From the NCBI GenBank assembly GCA_934476235.1, contig CAKSNL010000008.1:1-64000 (forward strand): a stretch of 64,000 nucleotides of DNA, read 5' to 3'. This DNA is from an uncultured Clostridia bacterium. GTDB lineage: Bacteria > Bacillota > Clostridia > CAKSNL01 > HGM11501. Under the pieces are notes generated by a model that did not search any database, was not told the DNA's origin, and saw only the letters and a program-made list of their open reading frames with translations. Both the position numbers and the translations under genes were made by a program. Positions 42,938-52,840 of this stretch are shown here, piece by piece (position 1 is the stretch's first letter; every line of letters starts with the position of its first letter).

Positions 42938-43612
42938 TCAGATATTCTTTATCTGCCAGTCGATGGGCGATTTTACAAGCGAGATGAGCGTTTCGTTAGC
43001 CTTTGAAAAATGGCGGCAGCCGAAAAATCCGCGGGACGCGGAAAGCGGGCTCGGGTGCGCCGCGGTAAAGATATAGTGGCGCGACTTGTCGATAAGCTCC
43101 GCCTTGGACTGCGCGTGATTGCCCCAGAGAAGGAAGATGACAGGGTCTTTCCGCTCGGAAAGCGCACTTATTACGCGGTCGGTAAATATCTCCCAGCCCT
43201 TGCCCTTGTGGGCGAGCGCCTCACCCTCGCGGACGGTCAGAATGGTGTTTAACAAAAGCACGCCCTGTTTTGCCCAGTCCATTAAATATCCGTTATTCGG
43301 AATGTAGGTCCCGACGTCGTCGCGCAGCTCCTTATAAATGTTCAAGAGTGAGGGTGGAGCCGGAACTCCCGGCTGAACCGAGAAGCACATTCCGTGCGCC
43401 TGACCGACCTCATGATACGGGTCCTGCCCGATGATGACGACCTTTGTGTCATGATACGAGGTGGTCTTGAGCGCGGAAAAAATTCTGTGCATATCGGGAA
43501 ACACCGTGCGGTTAGAGTATTCCTCTTTTAAGAACGCGCGAAGCTTCAGGTAATATTCTTTTTTAAATTCGTCCTCCAAAATGCCGTTCCAGTCGTTTCC
43601 GAAATCTATCAT
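42938..43612 (-). CDS. ung: Uracil-DNA glycosylase
   Basis: The ATG at 43612 has CGGAGA upstream and gives 224 residues, the usual size; the frame is open further upstream but that part is not conserved. Motif 'GQDPYH' (62-67) carries the catalytic Asp64, and '[17 protein letters not shown]' is the second catalytic loop. It removes uracil from DNA as the first step of base excision repair. Confidence 0.97.
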   Translation of the reverse strand: MIDFGNDWNGILEDEFKKEYYLKLRAFLKEEYSNRTVFPDMHRIFSALKTTSYHDTKVVIIGQDPYHEVGQAHGMCFSVQPGVPAPPSLLNIYKELRDDVGTYIPNNGYLMDWAKQGVLLLNTILTVREGEALAHKGKGWEIFTDRVISALSERKDPVIFLLWGNHAQSKAELIDKSRHYIFTAAHPSPLSASRGFFGCRHFSKANETLISLVKSPIDWQIKNI

Positions 43613-43724
43613 AATAATCTCCGTTCCGCCCGTGTGCGTTTTCTCTATAACAAAGCGGGAAAATTTCGCACGGGCTTTTTTCATATTCCGCCGCGGGGTG
43701 ACGCGAAAGCAGCGTTTCTAATAA

Positions 43725-43752
43725 AAAATGCGGACCTTTAAGTCCGCATTTT
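43725..43752 (-). terminator. Terminator of rpsU
   Basis: An 11-bp stem (43725-43735 with 43742-43752) has an A/T tract at each end. On the minus strand it follows rpsU by about 50 bp. Confidence 0.8.
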
Positions 43753-43804
43753 AATAAGCATCTTCGGCAAACCCCGTTATGTTAATGCGAAGGCCGCGTA
43801 AGTA

Positions 43805-43981
43805 TTACATATACTTTCTTTTACGAGCTGCTTCCGATTTCTTTTTGCGCTTAACACTGGGTTTTTCGTAATGTTCTCTCTTTCTAACCTCGGACAAAAC
43901 ACCTGCCTTAGCGCAAGAACGCTTAAAACGACGAAGAGCGCTGTCCAACGACTCGTTTTCTTTAACTCTGATTTCCGACAC
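43805..43981 (-). CDS. rpsU: 30S ribosomal protein S21
   Basis: A 58-codon minus-strand frame starting with GTG at 43981 (GGAGGGAGGG upstream) reads '[20 protein letters not shown]', then '[20 protein letters not shown]', then a basic tail ending in RKRKYM. This is S21, a small basic 30S protein needed for mRNA initiation. It has its own near-consensus promoter and terminator, so it is monocistronic. Confidence 0.97.
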   Translation of the reverse strand: MSEIRVKENESLDSALRRFKRSCAKAGVLSEVRKREHYEKPSVKRKKKSEAARKRKYM

Positions 43982-44075
43982 GGTATATCCCTCCCTCCGC
44001 TTTTTACAGTTGACAGCAATGGATGTATGCCGCTGTCACAATGAAATAATACGGGATTCGCAAAGTGATACAAGA

Positions 44076-44104
44076 ATTATACATTAAAATTCGGAAATAG
44101 TCAA
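44076..44104 (-). promoter_or_regulatory. Promoter of rpsU
   Basis: On the minus strand TTGACT (44099-44104), a 17-bp spacer, then TATAAT (44076-44081). It overlaps the last codons of spoVB. Confidence 0.85.
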
Positions 44105-45600
44105 GTTATTTTAGAGAAAAATATTATTTTTTTCTTCAAATATATGAAATATACCGCAAATGAGTACAAAATAAGCGCTGAAAAAAATGATATTGCCGAG
44201 GATAAAGCTATGCCGAGCGAGGGTATAATAGATAAATAGAAAAAATGCCCGCCGACGAATGAAATAAGAGCAAAGACCGAGGGCGAAAGCGCGTAAAGCG
44301 CGGAGCCGGGAACCAGACCGACGCCGGACGATGCGGTAAAAAAGCTCGGCACGAGAAAGAAGATATTGGAAAGAGCGTACGCCGCTATATAGCCGTACAC
44401 TCCCAGCAACGGCGTCAGAATAACGGTCAAAAGAAGCTCGGATATGTTGGAAGCAAATGAATAGAGCGACGCTTTTTTCTCGCAGCCGGACGCGTTCATG
44501 ACAGAATTTAATATGTGCCTGAAGGTCGCCGCGAGCCCGCCTATAGCCATAACCGGGAGAAAGAGAGCGACCCTTGAATCGGAAAAGAGCACCGAGGCAA
44601 AAAAGCCGCGGAACACTATCATTGAAAATGTGCACGGAAAGGCGAAAAGAGAGGTGATGAGAAAAACCTTTTCGCATTTTCTTATCACGGCTCCCCGGTT
44701 GTTCTTTTTAAGGTTTTCCGAAATATACGGCACTAAGTTCACCGTCACGGCGTTTGTGAAAACACAGGGCATGTATAAAAGCGGCATTATCATTCCGCTG
44801 ATGACGCCGAGAACCCCCGTCGCCTCGCTCCTCGTGAGACCGTTTTCTGTAAGAAGGAACGGAATTAAGATGTTCGACGCGGAGGAGAGCACGGACTCCG
44901 CCGTTTTTGCGGCGGTGACGGGGAGGGCTACCGAGGCGATGCCGCTTTTTAAGGGACCAAGCGGCGGGGCGCTTACACCGCGCGTGTGCTTTTTATAGGA
45001 AATGGTGAGCATTGCAAGGCTTAGCGCTTCGCCGAGCAATATCCCCAGCGTGAGCACCGCCGATGAGCGCGTAATGTCGCCGCGCGAGAAAAATATCAAA
45101 AGGAGCACGACCGAAAACGTGCGGAAAAGCTGCTCCGATATCTCGGTAACGGCAGGGACCTTCACGCATGAGTCGGAATAGAAGCTGCTTTTATAGACGT
45201 TTTCAAAGCCTGTGATTAAAACGGCGAAGGATAAAATCAAAAGCGAAGGATACGTGCGCCTGTCGCCCAAAAATAACGAGAGAGGCTTTGCGAAAATGAA
45301 AAGCGCCGAGAACAAAATGAGCGAAACGTAAAGCACGGCTTTGAGCGCGGAGCACGTTACCGCCTTCTTAAGAGCCGGAGTTTTCGCCTCGGGAATCTTT
45401 TTCATCGCGGCGACGGGAATTCCGGAGGCGACCACGGCGCAGCACACCGAATATACCGGCATTACGAGCGCGAAAAGCCCGAGCCCCTCGGCACCTATAA
45501 AGCGGCTTATGAAAATGCGGTATAAAAAGCCGGTCATGCGTGTGATAATATTGGCGCCGGTCATAAAAAGCGTGTTGTACGTAAATGATTTTTTCTTCAG
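44101..45600 (-). CDS. spoVB: SpoVB/MurJ-type lipid flippase, apparent CTG start
   Basis: The body (from ATG 45564) is a 14-helix MVF/polysaccharide-flippase protein: 'GFLYRIFISRFIGAEGLGLFALVMPVYSV' and 'PVAAMKKIPEAK' are typical of stage V sporulation protein B, which flips lipid II-like precursors for spore cortex. That ATG has no ribosome site and lacks the family's N-terminal segment. Reading 12 codons further upstream gives 'KKKSFTYNTLF', which fits the family. The first possible codon is CTG at 45598-45600, 8 bp after AAGGGAGG. No ATG, GTG or TTG is available in that stretch. The CTG start is inference from the ribosome site and the family. Length is then 499 residues. Confidence 0.82.
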   Translation of the reverse strand: MKKKSFTYNTLFMTGANIITRMTGFLYRIFISRFIGAEGLGLFALVMPVYSVCCAVVASGIPVAAMKKIPEAKTPALKKAVTCSALKAVLYVSLILFSALFIFAKPLSLFLGDRRTYPSLLILSFAVLITGFENVYKSSFYSDSCVKVPAVTEISEQLFRTFSVVLLLIFFSRGDITRSSAVLTLGILLGEALSLAMLTISYKKHTRGVSAPPLGPLKSGIASVALPVTAAKTAESVLSSASNILIPFLLTENGLTRSEATGVLGVISGMIMPLLYMPCVFTNAVTVNLVPYISENLKKNNRGAVIRKCEKVFLITSLFAFPCTFSMIVFRGFFASVLFSDSRVALFLPVMAIGGLAATFRHILNSVMNASGCEKKASLYSFASNISELLLTVILTPLLGVYGYIAAYALSNIFFLVPSFFTASSGVGLVPGSALYALSPSVFALISFVGGHFFYLSIIPSLGIALSSAISFFSALILYSFAVYFIYLKKKIIFFSKIT

Positions 45601-45665
45601 AAAACGCGCCTCCCTTACAGGTTTTTTAAATTCTATGCGAAAAAGAAAAATATTATCAATAGAAA

Positions 45666-45694
45666 TTGACTTTGATGATTTTTTGTGGTAAAAT
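45666..45694 (+). promoter_or_regulatory. Promoter of the DUF4430 lipoprotein
   Basis: TTGACT (45666-45671), a 17-bp spacer, then TAAAAT (45689-45694). It is divergent from spoVB. Confidence 0.8.
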
Positions 45695-45735
45695 AATGAG
45701 AGTGGTTACCGAATGAAGCGGGAAAGGAAAATTTT

Positions 45736-46131
45736 ATGAAAAAATTCACATCTGTTTTTCTGGCGGTTATAATATTGGTATTTGCATTTTCCGGCTGCAC
45801 CGGGCAGAAAGAAAAGCAGCTTTTCGGAACCGTCGCCATAATCGGTCCGGACGGTGAAATGATACTGGATACGGAGCTTTACGTCAATGCCGAAAACGCC
45901 ACCGCGGCGGACGCCGTGAAGGAAGCCTGCTCCCAGGTCAGACTGACCTACACTTACGAAAACGGGATGTTTGACGATTTCGGCGGCGTTGCCTCGGGCG
46001 AGGAGGACGGATGGCTTTTTTATAACGAAGGGGAGTTATCCGATGTCGGCGCCGGTCAGTGCGAGATAAAGAACGCATTTGAGATCGAGTTCAGATACGA
46101 AAACTATAATGAAAGTTTTTCCTTAAACTGA
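45736..46131 (+). CDS. DUF4430 lipoprotein
   Basis: The 131-residue product has a lipoprotein signal peptide with lipobox 'FAFSGC' (Cys near residue 20). The mature part matches DUF4430, the small domain related to the C-terminus of transcobalamin: 'LYVNAENATAADAVKEACSQ', 'YENGMFDDFGGVAS' and 'DGWLFYNEGEL'. These domains often attach to secreted or cobalamin-related proteins; the ligand is unknown here. RBS GGGAAAGG precedes ATG 45736. The str operon promoter begins 9 bp after its stop. Confidence 0.88.
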   Translation: MKKFTSVFLAVIILVFAFSGCTGQKEKQLFGTVAIIGPDGEMILDTELYVNAENATAADAVKEACSQVRLTYTYENGMFDDFGGVASGEEDGWLFYNEGELSDVGAGQCEIKNAFEIEFRYENYNESFSLN

Positions 46132-46140
46132 GAAAAATGC

Positions 46141-46169
46141 TTGACAAGCTTGACAAAGCGTGATATAAT
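46141..46169 (+). promoter_or_regulatory. Promoter of the str operon
   Basis: TTGACA (46141-46146), a 17-bp spacer, then TATAAT (46164-46169): full consensus, as expected for ribosomal genes. Confidence 0.93.
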
Positions 46170-46211
46170 TTATAATTGTATGGGTATGTTTGTGAGAAAA
46201 GGTGGAGCAAA

Positions 46212-46451
46212 ATGATCAGCGAATTGCAGACTGCAAATAAGACCGTCGGTTTTAAGCAGTCGGTCAAAAAGATACTAAGCGGTGAGGGCAGAAAAGCTTT
46301 TGCTGCAAAGGATGCGTCTCCTTCTATTACGGACGAAATAGTTAAGATATGCGAAAAGTCAGGTGTGCCGCTCGAATGGGTCGGCACGATGGACGAGCTG
46401 GGCAGAGCCTGCGGGATAGAAGTGGGCGCTGCCGTTGCTGTTGTTTATTGA
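46212..46451 (+). CDS. rplGB: L7Ae-family K-turn binding protein (YbxF-like)
   Basis: ATG 46212 follows GGTGGAG. The 79-residue product reads 'TVGFKQSVKKILSGEGRKAFAAKDASPSI' then 'CEKSGVPLEWVGTMDELGRACGIEVGAAVAVV', the pattern of bacterial L7Ae/L30e-like proteins such as YbxF. These bind kink-turn RNAs. Its place directly before rpsL is the usual one in Firmicutes. The exact RNA target is unknown. Confidence 0.92.
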   Translation: MISELQTANKTVGFKQSVKKILSGEGRKAFAAKDASPSITDEIVKICEKSGVPLEWVGTMDELGRACGIEVGAAVAVVY

Positions 46452-46498
46452 CGGATTTATCCGTTGATATAAAAATAAATCAAGGAGGTGGAAATTAA

Positions 46499-46918
46499 AT
46501 GCCGACATTTAACCAGTTGGTCAGAACAGGCAGAACCACGAATGTGAAGAAGTCTACGGCTCCCGCATTACAGAAGGGTTTTGACTCTCTTAAGAACAGA
46601 GCAACCGATCAGGATTCTCCCCAGAAGAGAGGCGTTTGCACTTACGTTAAGACGAAGACCCCCAAGAAGCCTAACTCAGCGCTTCGTAAAATTGCCAGAG
46701 TAAGACTTACCAACGGTACTGAGGTAACGAGCTACATCCCCGGCGAAGGTCACAACCTTCAGGAGCACAGCGTTGTTCTTATAAGGGGCGGAAGGGTAAG
46801 AGACCTTCCCGGTGTACGTTATCACATTATCAGAGGCGCTCTCGACGCGTCGGGTGTTGCTGACAGAAATCAGTCAAGATCCAAGTACGGCGCGAAGAAG
46901 GCAAAGGCTAAGAAATAA
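46499..46918 (+). CDS. rpsL: 30S ribosomal protein S12
   Basis: RBS CAAGGAGG precedes the ATG. The 139-residue protein has the decoding-site loops '[20 protein letters not shown]' and 'DLPGVRYH'. The lysines at the positions tied to streptomycin resistance are wild type, so no resistance allele is seen. Second gene of the str operon. Confidence 0.98.
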   Translation: MPTFNQLVRTGRTTNVKKSTAPALQKGFDSLKNRATDQDSPQKRGVCTYVKTKTPKKPNSALRKIARVRLTNGTEVTSYIPGEGHNLQEHSVVLIRGGRVRDLPGVRYHIIRGALDASGVADRNQSRSKYGAKKAKAKK

Positions 46919-46940
46919 TAGCCGCTAAAAAAGCATGTTG

Positions 46941-46988
46941 TTCCGTAGATGGAATGACAAATTAGGTTGTGCGGTCTACGGAATTTTT
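46941..46988 (+). terminator. Attenuator-like hairpin between rpsL and rpsG
   Basis: TTCCGTAGA (46941-46949) pairs with TCTACGGAA (46975-46983) and runs into TTTTT. The 25-nt loop is long, so it may be a partial terminator or a protein-binding regulatory hairpin. About 80 bp follow before rpsG. Confidence 0.6.
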
Positions 46989-47066
46989 ATAGATTGCACT
47001 TACAAGAAAGGATTTCTTGAGTACCTATGAATTCATTATTTAAATTTTATGAAGGAGGGAAGAACA

Positions 47067-47537
47067 GTGCCGAGAAGAGGATTTGTTCCCAAAAGAGATG
47101 TTTTGCCTGATCCCATGTATAACGACACCACTGTTACGAGACTTATAAACAACATCATGCTTGACGGTAAGAAGGGTGTTGCGCAGAAGATCGTATACGA
47201 TGCGTTCGATATCGTACGTGAGAAGACAGGAAAGGAGCCGCTCGAGGTTTTCAATCAGGCTATGGAGGCTATTATGCCCGTGCTTGAGGTTAAAGCAAGA
47301 AGAGTCGGCGGTGCAACATATCAGGTTCCCATGGAAGTGCGTCCCGAAAGACGCCGCACATTGGGCTTGAGATGGCTCACTATGTATTCAAGAGCTCGTA
47401 ACGAGAGAAACATGTGCGAAAGACTCGCAAACGAGATCATTGACGCTACAAACGGACTTGGCGGATCAGTTAAGAAGAGAGAAGATACTCACAAAATGGC
47501 TGAGGCGAACAAGGCGTTTGCTCATTACAGATGGTAG
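47067..47537 (+). CDS. rpsG: 30S ribosomal protein S7
   Basis: GTG 47067 is the start; GAAGGAGGG lies at 47051-47059 and is itself within an open frame from an upstream ATG. The 156-residue product begins '[19 protein letters not shown]' and contains '[25 protein letters not shown]', the S7 signature. S7 nucleates the 30S head and in other bacteria represses the str operon. Confidence 0.97.
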   Translation: MPRRGFVPKRDVLPDPMYNDTTVTRLINNIMLDGKKGVAQKIVYDAFDIVREKTGKEPLEVFNQAMEAIMPVLEVKARRVGGATYQVPMEVRPERRRTLGLRWLTMYSRARNERNMCERLANEIIDATNGLGGSVKKREDTHKMAEANKAFAHYRW

Positions 47538-47575
47538 TATTACCACAGTAGTAACCGACGAAAGGAGAGATATTT

Positions 47576-49657
47576 TTGCCAAGAGAATTTGCGCTTGAAA
47601 AAACAAGAAACATAGGCATAATGGCTCACATCGACGCCGGAAAGACCACCACTACTGAGAGAATTTTGTACTATTGCGGTAAAATTCATAAGATTGGTGA
47701 TACTCACGATGGAGATGCAACCATGGACTATATGGATCAGGAGAAGGAGAGAGGTATTACAATCACTTCTGCTGCTACGACAGCCCATTGGAAGGGTCAT
47801 AGAATAAACATTATCGATACCCCCGGTCACGTTGACTTTACGGTTGAGGTTGAGCGCTCACTGAGAGTTCTTGACGGAAGCGTAACGGTCTTCTGCGCAA
47901 AGGGCGGTGTTGAGCCCCAGTCTGAAACCGTTTGGCGCCAGGCTGACAGATACGGCGTTCCGAGAATGGCGTTTATCAACAAGATGGACATCATGGGCGC
48001 TGACTTTTACAACGTTGTACAGATGATGAAGGACAGACTTCAGTGCAAGGCTATTCCGCTTCAGCTGCCTATCGGTAAGGAGGATACCTTCAAGGGTATC
48101 ATCGATCTTCTTACAATGAAGGCGGAGGTTTATTACAACGATGACGGTACCGACATAAGAGAAGAGGATATTCCCGAAGACATGAAGGAAATCGCTCAGG
48201 AGTATCATGACGCGGCAATCGAAGAGGTAGTTGCGTTTGATGACGAGCTTATGGAAAGGTATTTCAACGGAGAAGAGATTCCCGTTGCCGACCTTAAGAA
48301 GGTTATAAGAAAGGCTACCATTGCCAACGAGATCGTTCCGGTATTCTGCGGAACCGCGTACAGAAACAAGGGTGTTCAGCCCCTTCTTGACGCGATCGTT
48401 GACTATATGCCCGCTCCGACCGATATTCCCGCTATCAAGGGCACAAACCTTGACGGTGAGGAGGAGGACAGACATTCGAGCGATTCCGAGCCTTTCTCGG
48501 CTCTTGCATTCAAGATCATTGCCGATCCCTTTGTTGGTAAGCTTTGCTTCTTCAGAGTTTACTCCGGAACGCTTTCGACAGGAAGCTACGTATTGAACTC
48601 CACGAAGGACAACAAGGAGAGAATCGGACGTATCCTCCGTATGCACGCCGATAAGAGAGAAGACCTTGATATGGTATATGCCGGCGATATTGCCGCTGCC
48701 GTTGGTCTTAAAAACACCACGACGGGTGACACGCTCTGCGACGAGAATCATCCCGTTATACTTGAATCCATGGAATTCCCCGAGCCCGTTATAAGGGTTG
48801 CTATCGAGCCCAAGACAAAAGCGGGTCAGGAGAAGATGGGTCTTGCCCTTGCAAGACTTGCGGAAGAGGATCCCACCTTTAAGGCTTATACCGATGAGGA
48901 AACGGGACAGACGATTATCGCCGGAATGGGTGAGCTTCACTTGGAGATCATCGTTGACAGACTTCTCCGTGAATTCAAGGTTGAGGCAAACGTTGGTCAG
49001 CCTCAGGTTTCTTATAAAGAGACTATCAGCAAAAAGGTTGACATTGAGCATAAGTACGCTCGTCAGTCCGGCGGTCGCGGTCAGTACGGTCATGTTAAGA
49101 TGATCATGGAACCGCAGGAAGCCGGAAAAGGATATGAATTCGTTAACCAGGTTGTCGGCGGTGCTATCCCGAAGGAGTACATCCCGGCTGTTGACGCAGG
49201 TGTAAGGGGCGCTATGGAGTCCGGTATACTTGCAGGCTACCAGGTTGTTGACGTAAAGGTTACTCTTTACGACGGTTCTTATCACGAAGTCGACTCTTCG
49301 GAAATGGCGTTCAAGATTGCCGGATCTATGGCTTTCAAGGAAGGTATGAAGAAGGCTGAACCGGTTCTTAAGGAGCCCATCATGAAGGTTGACGTTACGG
49401 TTCCCGAGGAGTACATGGGCGACGTTATGGGCGATATCAGCTCACGCCGCGGTATGATCCAGGGAAGCGAGACGAGAAACGGCGTCGTAACCGTTTCCGC
49501 TATGGTTCCGCTTGCCGAGATGTTCGGTTATGCGACGGACCTTCGTTCCAGAACTCAGGGACGCGGTAACTATTCTATGGAGCCCAGCCACTATGAAGTG
49601 GTTCCGAGAAGCATCATGGAAAAAATTATCGACCAGAGAGCAAAAAAGAACGATTAA
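47576..49657 (+). CDS. fusA: Elongation factor G
   Basis: TTG 47576 follows AAAGGAGAGA. The 693-residue GTPase has G1 'AHIDAGKTT' (17-25), G2 '[11 protein letters not shown]', G3 'DTPGHVDF', G4 'NKMD' and domain IV motif 'GGRGQYGHV'. It drives translocation and ribosome recycling. The position in the str operon identifies it as the housekeeping copy. Confidence 0.98.
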   Translation: MPREFALEKTRNIGIMAHIDAGKTTTTERILYYCGKIHKIGDTHDGDATMDYMDQEKERGITITSAATTAHWKGHRINIIDTPGHVDFTVEVERSLRVLDGSVTVFCAKGGVEPQSETVWRQADRYGVPRMAFINKMDIMGADFYNVVQMMKDRLQCKAIPLQLPIGKEDTFKGIIDLLTMKAEVYYNDDGTDIREEDIPEDMKEIAQEYHDAAIEEVVAFDDELMERYFNGEEIPVADLKKVIRKATIANEIVPVFCGTAYRNKGVQPLLDAIVDYMPAPTDIPAIKGTNLDGEEEDRHSSDSEPFSALAFKIIADPFVGKLCFFRVYSGTLSTGSYVLNSTKDNKERIGRILRMHADKREDLDMVYAGDIAAAVGLKNTTTGDTLCDENHPVILESMEFPEPVIRVAIEPKTKAGQEKMGLALARLAEEDPTFKAYTDEETGQTIIAGMGELHLEIIVDRLLREFKVEANVGQPQVSYKETISKKVDIEHKYARQSGGRGQYGHVKMIMEPQEAGKGYEFVNQVVGGAIPKEYIPAVDAGVRGAMESGILAGYQVVDVKVTLYDGSYHEVDSSEMAFKIAGSMAFKEGMKKAEPVLKEPIMKVDVTVPEEYMGDVMGDISSRRGMIQGSETRNGVVTVSAMVPLAEMFGYATDLRSRTQGRGNYSMEPSHYEVVPRSIMEKIIDQRAKKND

Positions 49658-49660
49658 TGC

Positions 49661-49689
49661 TTGATTTTTCTGCTAAAATGTAGTAGAAT
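49661..49689 (+). promoter_or_regulatory. Internal promoter of tuf
   Basis: TTGATT (49661-49666), a 17-bp spacer, then TAGAAT (49684-49689), in the fusA-tuf gap. Confidence 0.7.
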
Positions 49690-49731
49690 AAAAGTAAATA
49701 ATTAATTTAAATAATAAGGAGGACAAACAAA

Positions 49732-50934
49732 ATGGCAAAAGCTAAATTCGAAAGAACAAAGCCCCATGTAAACATTGGTACTATCGGTCACGTTGACCAC
49801 GGTAAGACAACTCTTACGGCAGCTATCACAAAGGTACTTGCTATGAAGGGTGACGCTGAATTCCAGGATTATTCCAACATCGACAAGGCTCCCGAGGAGA
49901 GAGAAAGAGGTATTACGATCAATACCGCTCACGTTGAGTATCAGACTGACACCCGTCACTATGCTCACGTTGACTGCCCCGGACACGCTGACTACGTTAA
50001 GAACATGATCACCGGTGCTGCCCAGATGGACGGTGCTATCTTGGTTGTTTCCGCAGCTGACGGTCCCATGCCTCAGACGAGAGAGCACATCCTTCTTTCC
50101 AGACAGGTTGGCGTTCCTTACATCGTTGTATTCATGAACAAGGTTGACCAGGTTGACGATCCCGAGCTTCTTGAGCTTGTTGAGATGGAAATCAGAGAGC
50201 TTCTTTCCGAGTACAGCTTCCCCGGCGACGAGATTCCGATCATCAAGGGTTCTGCTCTCTTAGCTCTTGAGAGCACATCTACAGACATCAACGCTCCCGA
50301 GTACAAGTGCATTCTTGAGCTCATGGACGCTGTTGACTCTTACATCCCGGCTCCTGAGAGATCTACTGATCTTCCTTTCCTTATGCCTGTCGAGGACGTA
50401 TTCACGATCACAGGTCGTGGTACTGTTGCTACAGGTAGAGTTGAGAGAGGTACTCTTAACCTTTCTGACGAAGTTGAGATTGTTGGTCTTGTTGAGGAGA
50501 AGAGAACTGTTGTTGTAACAGGTATCGAGATGTTCAGAAAGATGCTTGACTCTGCTCAGGCAGGTGATAACATCGGTGCGCTTCTTCGTGGTGTTGACAG
50601 AAAAGACATCGAAAGAGGTCAGGTTCTTGCAAAACCCGGCACGATTCATCCCCACACAAAGTTCAAGGGTGAGGTTTACGTATTGAAGCAGGATGAAGGC
50701 GGACGTCATAAGCCCTTCTTCACAAACTACAGACCTCAGTTCTATTTCAGAACAACTGACGTTACAGGCGTTATCAAGCTTCCGGCTGACAAGGAAATGT
50801 GCATGCCCGGCGATAACGTAACAATCGAGGTTGAGCTTCTTAAGCCCATCGCTATTGAGAAGGGTCTTCGTTTCGCTATCCGTGAGGGCGGCAGAACAGT
50901 TGGTTCCGGCGTCGTTTCCGAGATCGAGGCGTAA
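49732..50934 (+). CDS. tuf: Elongation factor Tu
   Basis: RBS AAGGAGG precedes ATG 49732. The 400-residue GTPase has 'GHVDHGKTT' (19-27), '[12 protein letters not shown]', '[12 protein letters not shown]' and 'NKVDQVDD'. It delivers aminoacyl-tRNA to the ribosome. Codon use is strongly biased to T/C-ending highly expressed codons. Last gene of the str operon, followed by a strong terminator. Confidence 0.99.
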   Translation: MAKAKFERTKPHVNIGTIGHVDHGKTTLTAAITKVLAMKGDAEFQDYSNIDKAPEERERGITINTAHVEYQTDTRHYAHVDCPGHADYVKNMITGAAQMDGAILVVSAADGPMPQTREHILLSRQVGVPYIVVFMNKVDQVDDPELLELVEMEIRELLSEYSFPGDEIPIIKGSALLALESTSTDINAPEYKCILELMDAVDSYIPAPERSTDLPFLMPVEDVFTITGRGTVATGRVERGTLNLSDEVEIVGLVEEKRTVVVTGIEMFRKMLDSAQAGDNIGALLRGVDRKDIERGQVLAKPGTIHPHTKFKGEVYVLKQDEGGRHKPFFTNYRPQFYFRTTDVTGVIKLPADKEMCMPGDNVTIEVELLKPIAIEKGLRFAIREGGRTVGSGVVSEIEA

Positions 50935-50970
50935 TCTTAACCGATAGTAACGGTTTTATAAAGCCATAAT

Positions 50971-51004
50971 AAAAACCGCTCTGAAAATTCAGAGCGGTTT
51001 TTTT
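50971..51004 (+). terminator. Terminator of the str operon
   Basis: A 14-bp stem (AAAAACCGCTCTGA with its complement) ends in a run of seven T. Confidence 0.95.
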
Positions 51005-51095
51005 CGTACGGATGAAACTTTTTTGCCCTTTACGGGATATATAAGAGTGTAAAGACTAAAAGCTTTTAACTTTGCAGAAAGAAAGCGGGTTTGAC

Positions 51096-51623
51096 ATGGC
51101 AGATGAGGCAAAGCTCCTGGCGCAGATTAAAAAAAGGGAAGAAAGGGCGATTGACCGGGCGGTCAGGCTCTATACGCCGTATTTGAGCACGGTGCTTTAT
51201 AATATGGCGCCGGGTCTTTCCAAGGAGGACACAGAGGAGATAGTGTCCGACGTATTTTTTGCACTCTGGAAAAATGCGGAGTACATAGACCTTAATAAAG
51301 GCACGGTCCGCTCATACATTGCCGCGGCGGCGCGCAATTTCGCGCTGAAACGGCTGAAAAAGAAGAGGGACTCGGTAAGCCTTGACGAGGCGGAGATTCC
51401 GGCGGGCGAGCCGGACAGCCTTTCGGCGATGACCGTGTGGGACGCGGTCATGAGCCTCGGCGAGCCGGACAGCGAAATATTCACAAGGTTCTATAAATAC
51501 GGCGAAAGAATCAGGGATATTTCAAGGGCGACGGGAATTAATATGTCTACCGTTAAAACCAAGCTTTCACGCGGGAAAGACAAATTAAAAAGAATTTTAT
51601 CTGATGCGGAGGCAATGTTATGA
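51096..51623 (+). CDS. ECF-type RNA polymerase sigma factor
   Basis: ATG 51096 is preferred; a TTG 24 bases upstream is also open and neither ribosome site is strong. The product is about 175 residues. Region 2 is 'DTEEIVSDVFFALWKNAEYIDLNKGTVRSYIAAAARNFALKRLKK' (residues 45-95); region 4 is 'RDISRATGINMSTVKTKLSRGKDKLKRIL'. It overlaps the next gene (ATGA), which encodes a membrane protein with the layout of an anti-sigma factor. The pair is likely an autoregulated envelope or stress response unit. Confidence 0.9.
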   Translation: MADEAKLLAQIKKREERAIDRAVRLYTPYLSTVLYNMAPGLSKEDTEEIVSDVFFALWKNAEYIDLNKGTVRSYIAAAARNFALKRLKKKRDSVSLDEAEIPAGEPDSLSAMTVWDAVMSLGEPDSEIFTRFYKYGERIRDISRATGINMSTVKTKLSRGKDKLKRILSDAEAML

Positions 51624-52402
51624 AAAGAAAAAACGACTTATTTGAAGAGCTGAACCTCGGAAAGGAGCAGGGCTTCTGCGCCCCGCTTGAGATTGACACA
51701 GGCTCCGTCAAACAAAGGGTGAGGGCAAAAATTGATTCCGCATACACGGAAAGGAAGACTGTTACTATGAAATCGAAAAAGAAAATTGCACTTATCGCCG
51801 CTGCTGCGGCACTCACGCTCGGCATATCCGCGTTTGCGGCAAGCGGCGTTGTATCAAGCTGGTTCAGCTCGTCGTCATCCGTCCCCGACTATGAGTCGCT
51901 CCCGACTGCGGAGGAGGTCAGAAAGGACATCGGCTACGACGCGGTAATCATTGATGAGTTTGACAACGGCTATGTGTTTAAGAACGGAAGCGTTGTTGAC
52001 AACGGCTTCGCGGACGAGGACGGAAACACGGTCGAGAGGTTTAAGTCGGTATCTTTCGACTATGAGAAGGAAGGGGACACGGTCATCTTTACCGAGGACC
52101 GCTTCAGCTCCGAGGTCGGCATAGCGGGCGAGGAGGTATCGACCTTAAACGGTACGGATATTTATTATCATAGCTACAAAAACAAGTCCGTTCCGGCTGA
52201 CTACAAGCTGACCGAGGAGGACAAAAAGGCGGAGGAGTCGGGTGAGCTGGTGTTCAGCTACGGCTCGCCCAAGGTGGAGATTCATGACATCAAAACCGTT
52301 ACGTGGGTGAAGGACGGCTTGCATTTTCAGCTTTTGCAGATAGACGGCAGGCTTTCATCCGACGAGCTTGTCAAAATGGCAGAAGAGGTTATAGAAAGAT
52401 AA
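51620..52402 (+). CDS. Single-pass membrane anti-sigma factor
   Basis: The 260-residue protein has a cytoplasmic N-terminus of about 50 residues, one TM helix at about 53-72 ('IALIAAAAALTLGISAFAA'), a serine-rich stretch and an extracellular domain of about 180 residues rich in acidic and aromatic residues. No zinc HxxxCxxC anti-sigma motif is present. Its start overlaps the sigma gene stop by 4 bp. The role as anti-sigma factor follows from this coupling and topology, not from sequence identity. Confidence 0.78.
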   Translation: MKRKNDLFEELNLGKEQGFCAPLEIDTGSVKQRVRAKIDSAYTERKTVTMKSKKKIALIAAAAALTLGISAFAASGVVSSWFSSSSSVPDYESLPTAEEVRKDIGYDAVIIDEFDNGYVFKNGSVVDNGFADEDGNTVERFKSVSFDYEKEGDTVIFTEDRFSSEVGIAGEEVSTLNGTDIYYHSYKNKSVPADYKLTEEDKKAEESGELVFSYGSPKVEIHDIKTVTWVKDGLHFQLLQIDGRLSSDELVKMAEEVIER

Positions 52403-52405
52403 CAA

Positions 52406-52437
52406 AAAACACGCATACCGGAAGGTATGCGTGTTTT
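52406..52437 (+). terminator. Terminator of the sigma/anti-sigma operon
   Basis: A 14-bp stem (52406-52419 with 52424-52437) has a GGAA loop. Confidence 0.9.
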
Positions 52438-52461
52438 ATACTGCCGGAAAAAGCTTAAACG

Positions 52462-52539
52462 GGCGCCGAGGCAATTTAAAGCCCTCAAGAGCTAAAGGAG
52501 GGAAGAATTTTCGATTAGAAAATTCAGGGAGGATTTTTC
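52462..52539. repeat. Dispersed repeat, right-end fragment
   Basis: Contains GCCGAGGCAATTTAAAGCCC, AGAGCTAAAGGAGG and the end GGGAGGATTTTTC (52527-52539), matching the right part of copy B. It lacks the left end. Confidence 0.6.
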
Positions 52540-52572
52540 GAGAGGGTCACAAAAAACATGCGCACACCCCGG

Positions 52573-52806
52573 CGGTCGATTCATGAATCGACCCTACGGG
52601 AGCATTGGCGTAGAGGGTGCAAAAACAGGCGGGATGTCGAGGACGCCATCCCCTACGGTGTGCATGGGCGAAAGTGGGTGTGAAACCCCGATAGTGCATA
52701 CCTTATTTGTGAAAAATCTGTAGGGGGTCTCTTGCCTTCATCGACCCGTATCCAAACACCAACCACATGCGCGGGAAAACGTAGGGGGCTCGCATCCTTG
52801 GCGACC
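52573..52806. repeat. Array of four palindromic CCCTACG modules
   Basis: Units at 52573-52599, 52629-52658, 52721-52747 and 52780-52806 each join a palindromic core to CCCTACG or its complement. They are the same family as at 11623-12139. No gene is seen in 52440-53050. Confidence 0.6.
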
Positions 52807-52840
52807 AGTTAAGAGAATACGTAAAATGAGTTGGTGCGCC

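Noticed and set aside
46499..46918. Streptomycin-resistance allele of rpsL
   Set aside because: The key lysines in the two decoding loops are wild type.
47858..49285. 475-codon minus-strand open frame
   Set aside because: It lies wholly antisense to fusA, is explained by the strong codon bias of that gene, and shows no family features.
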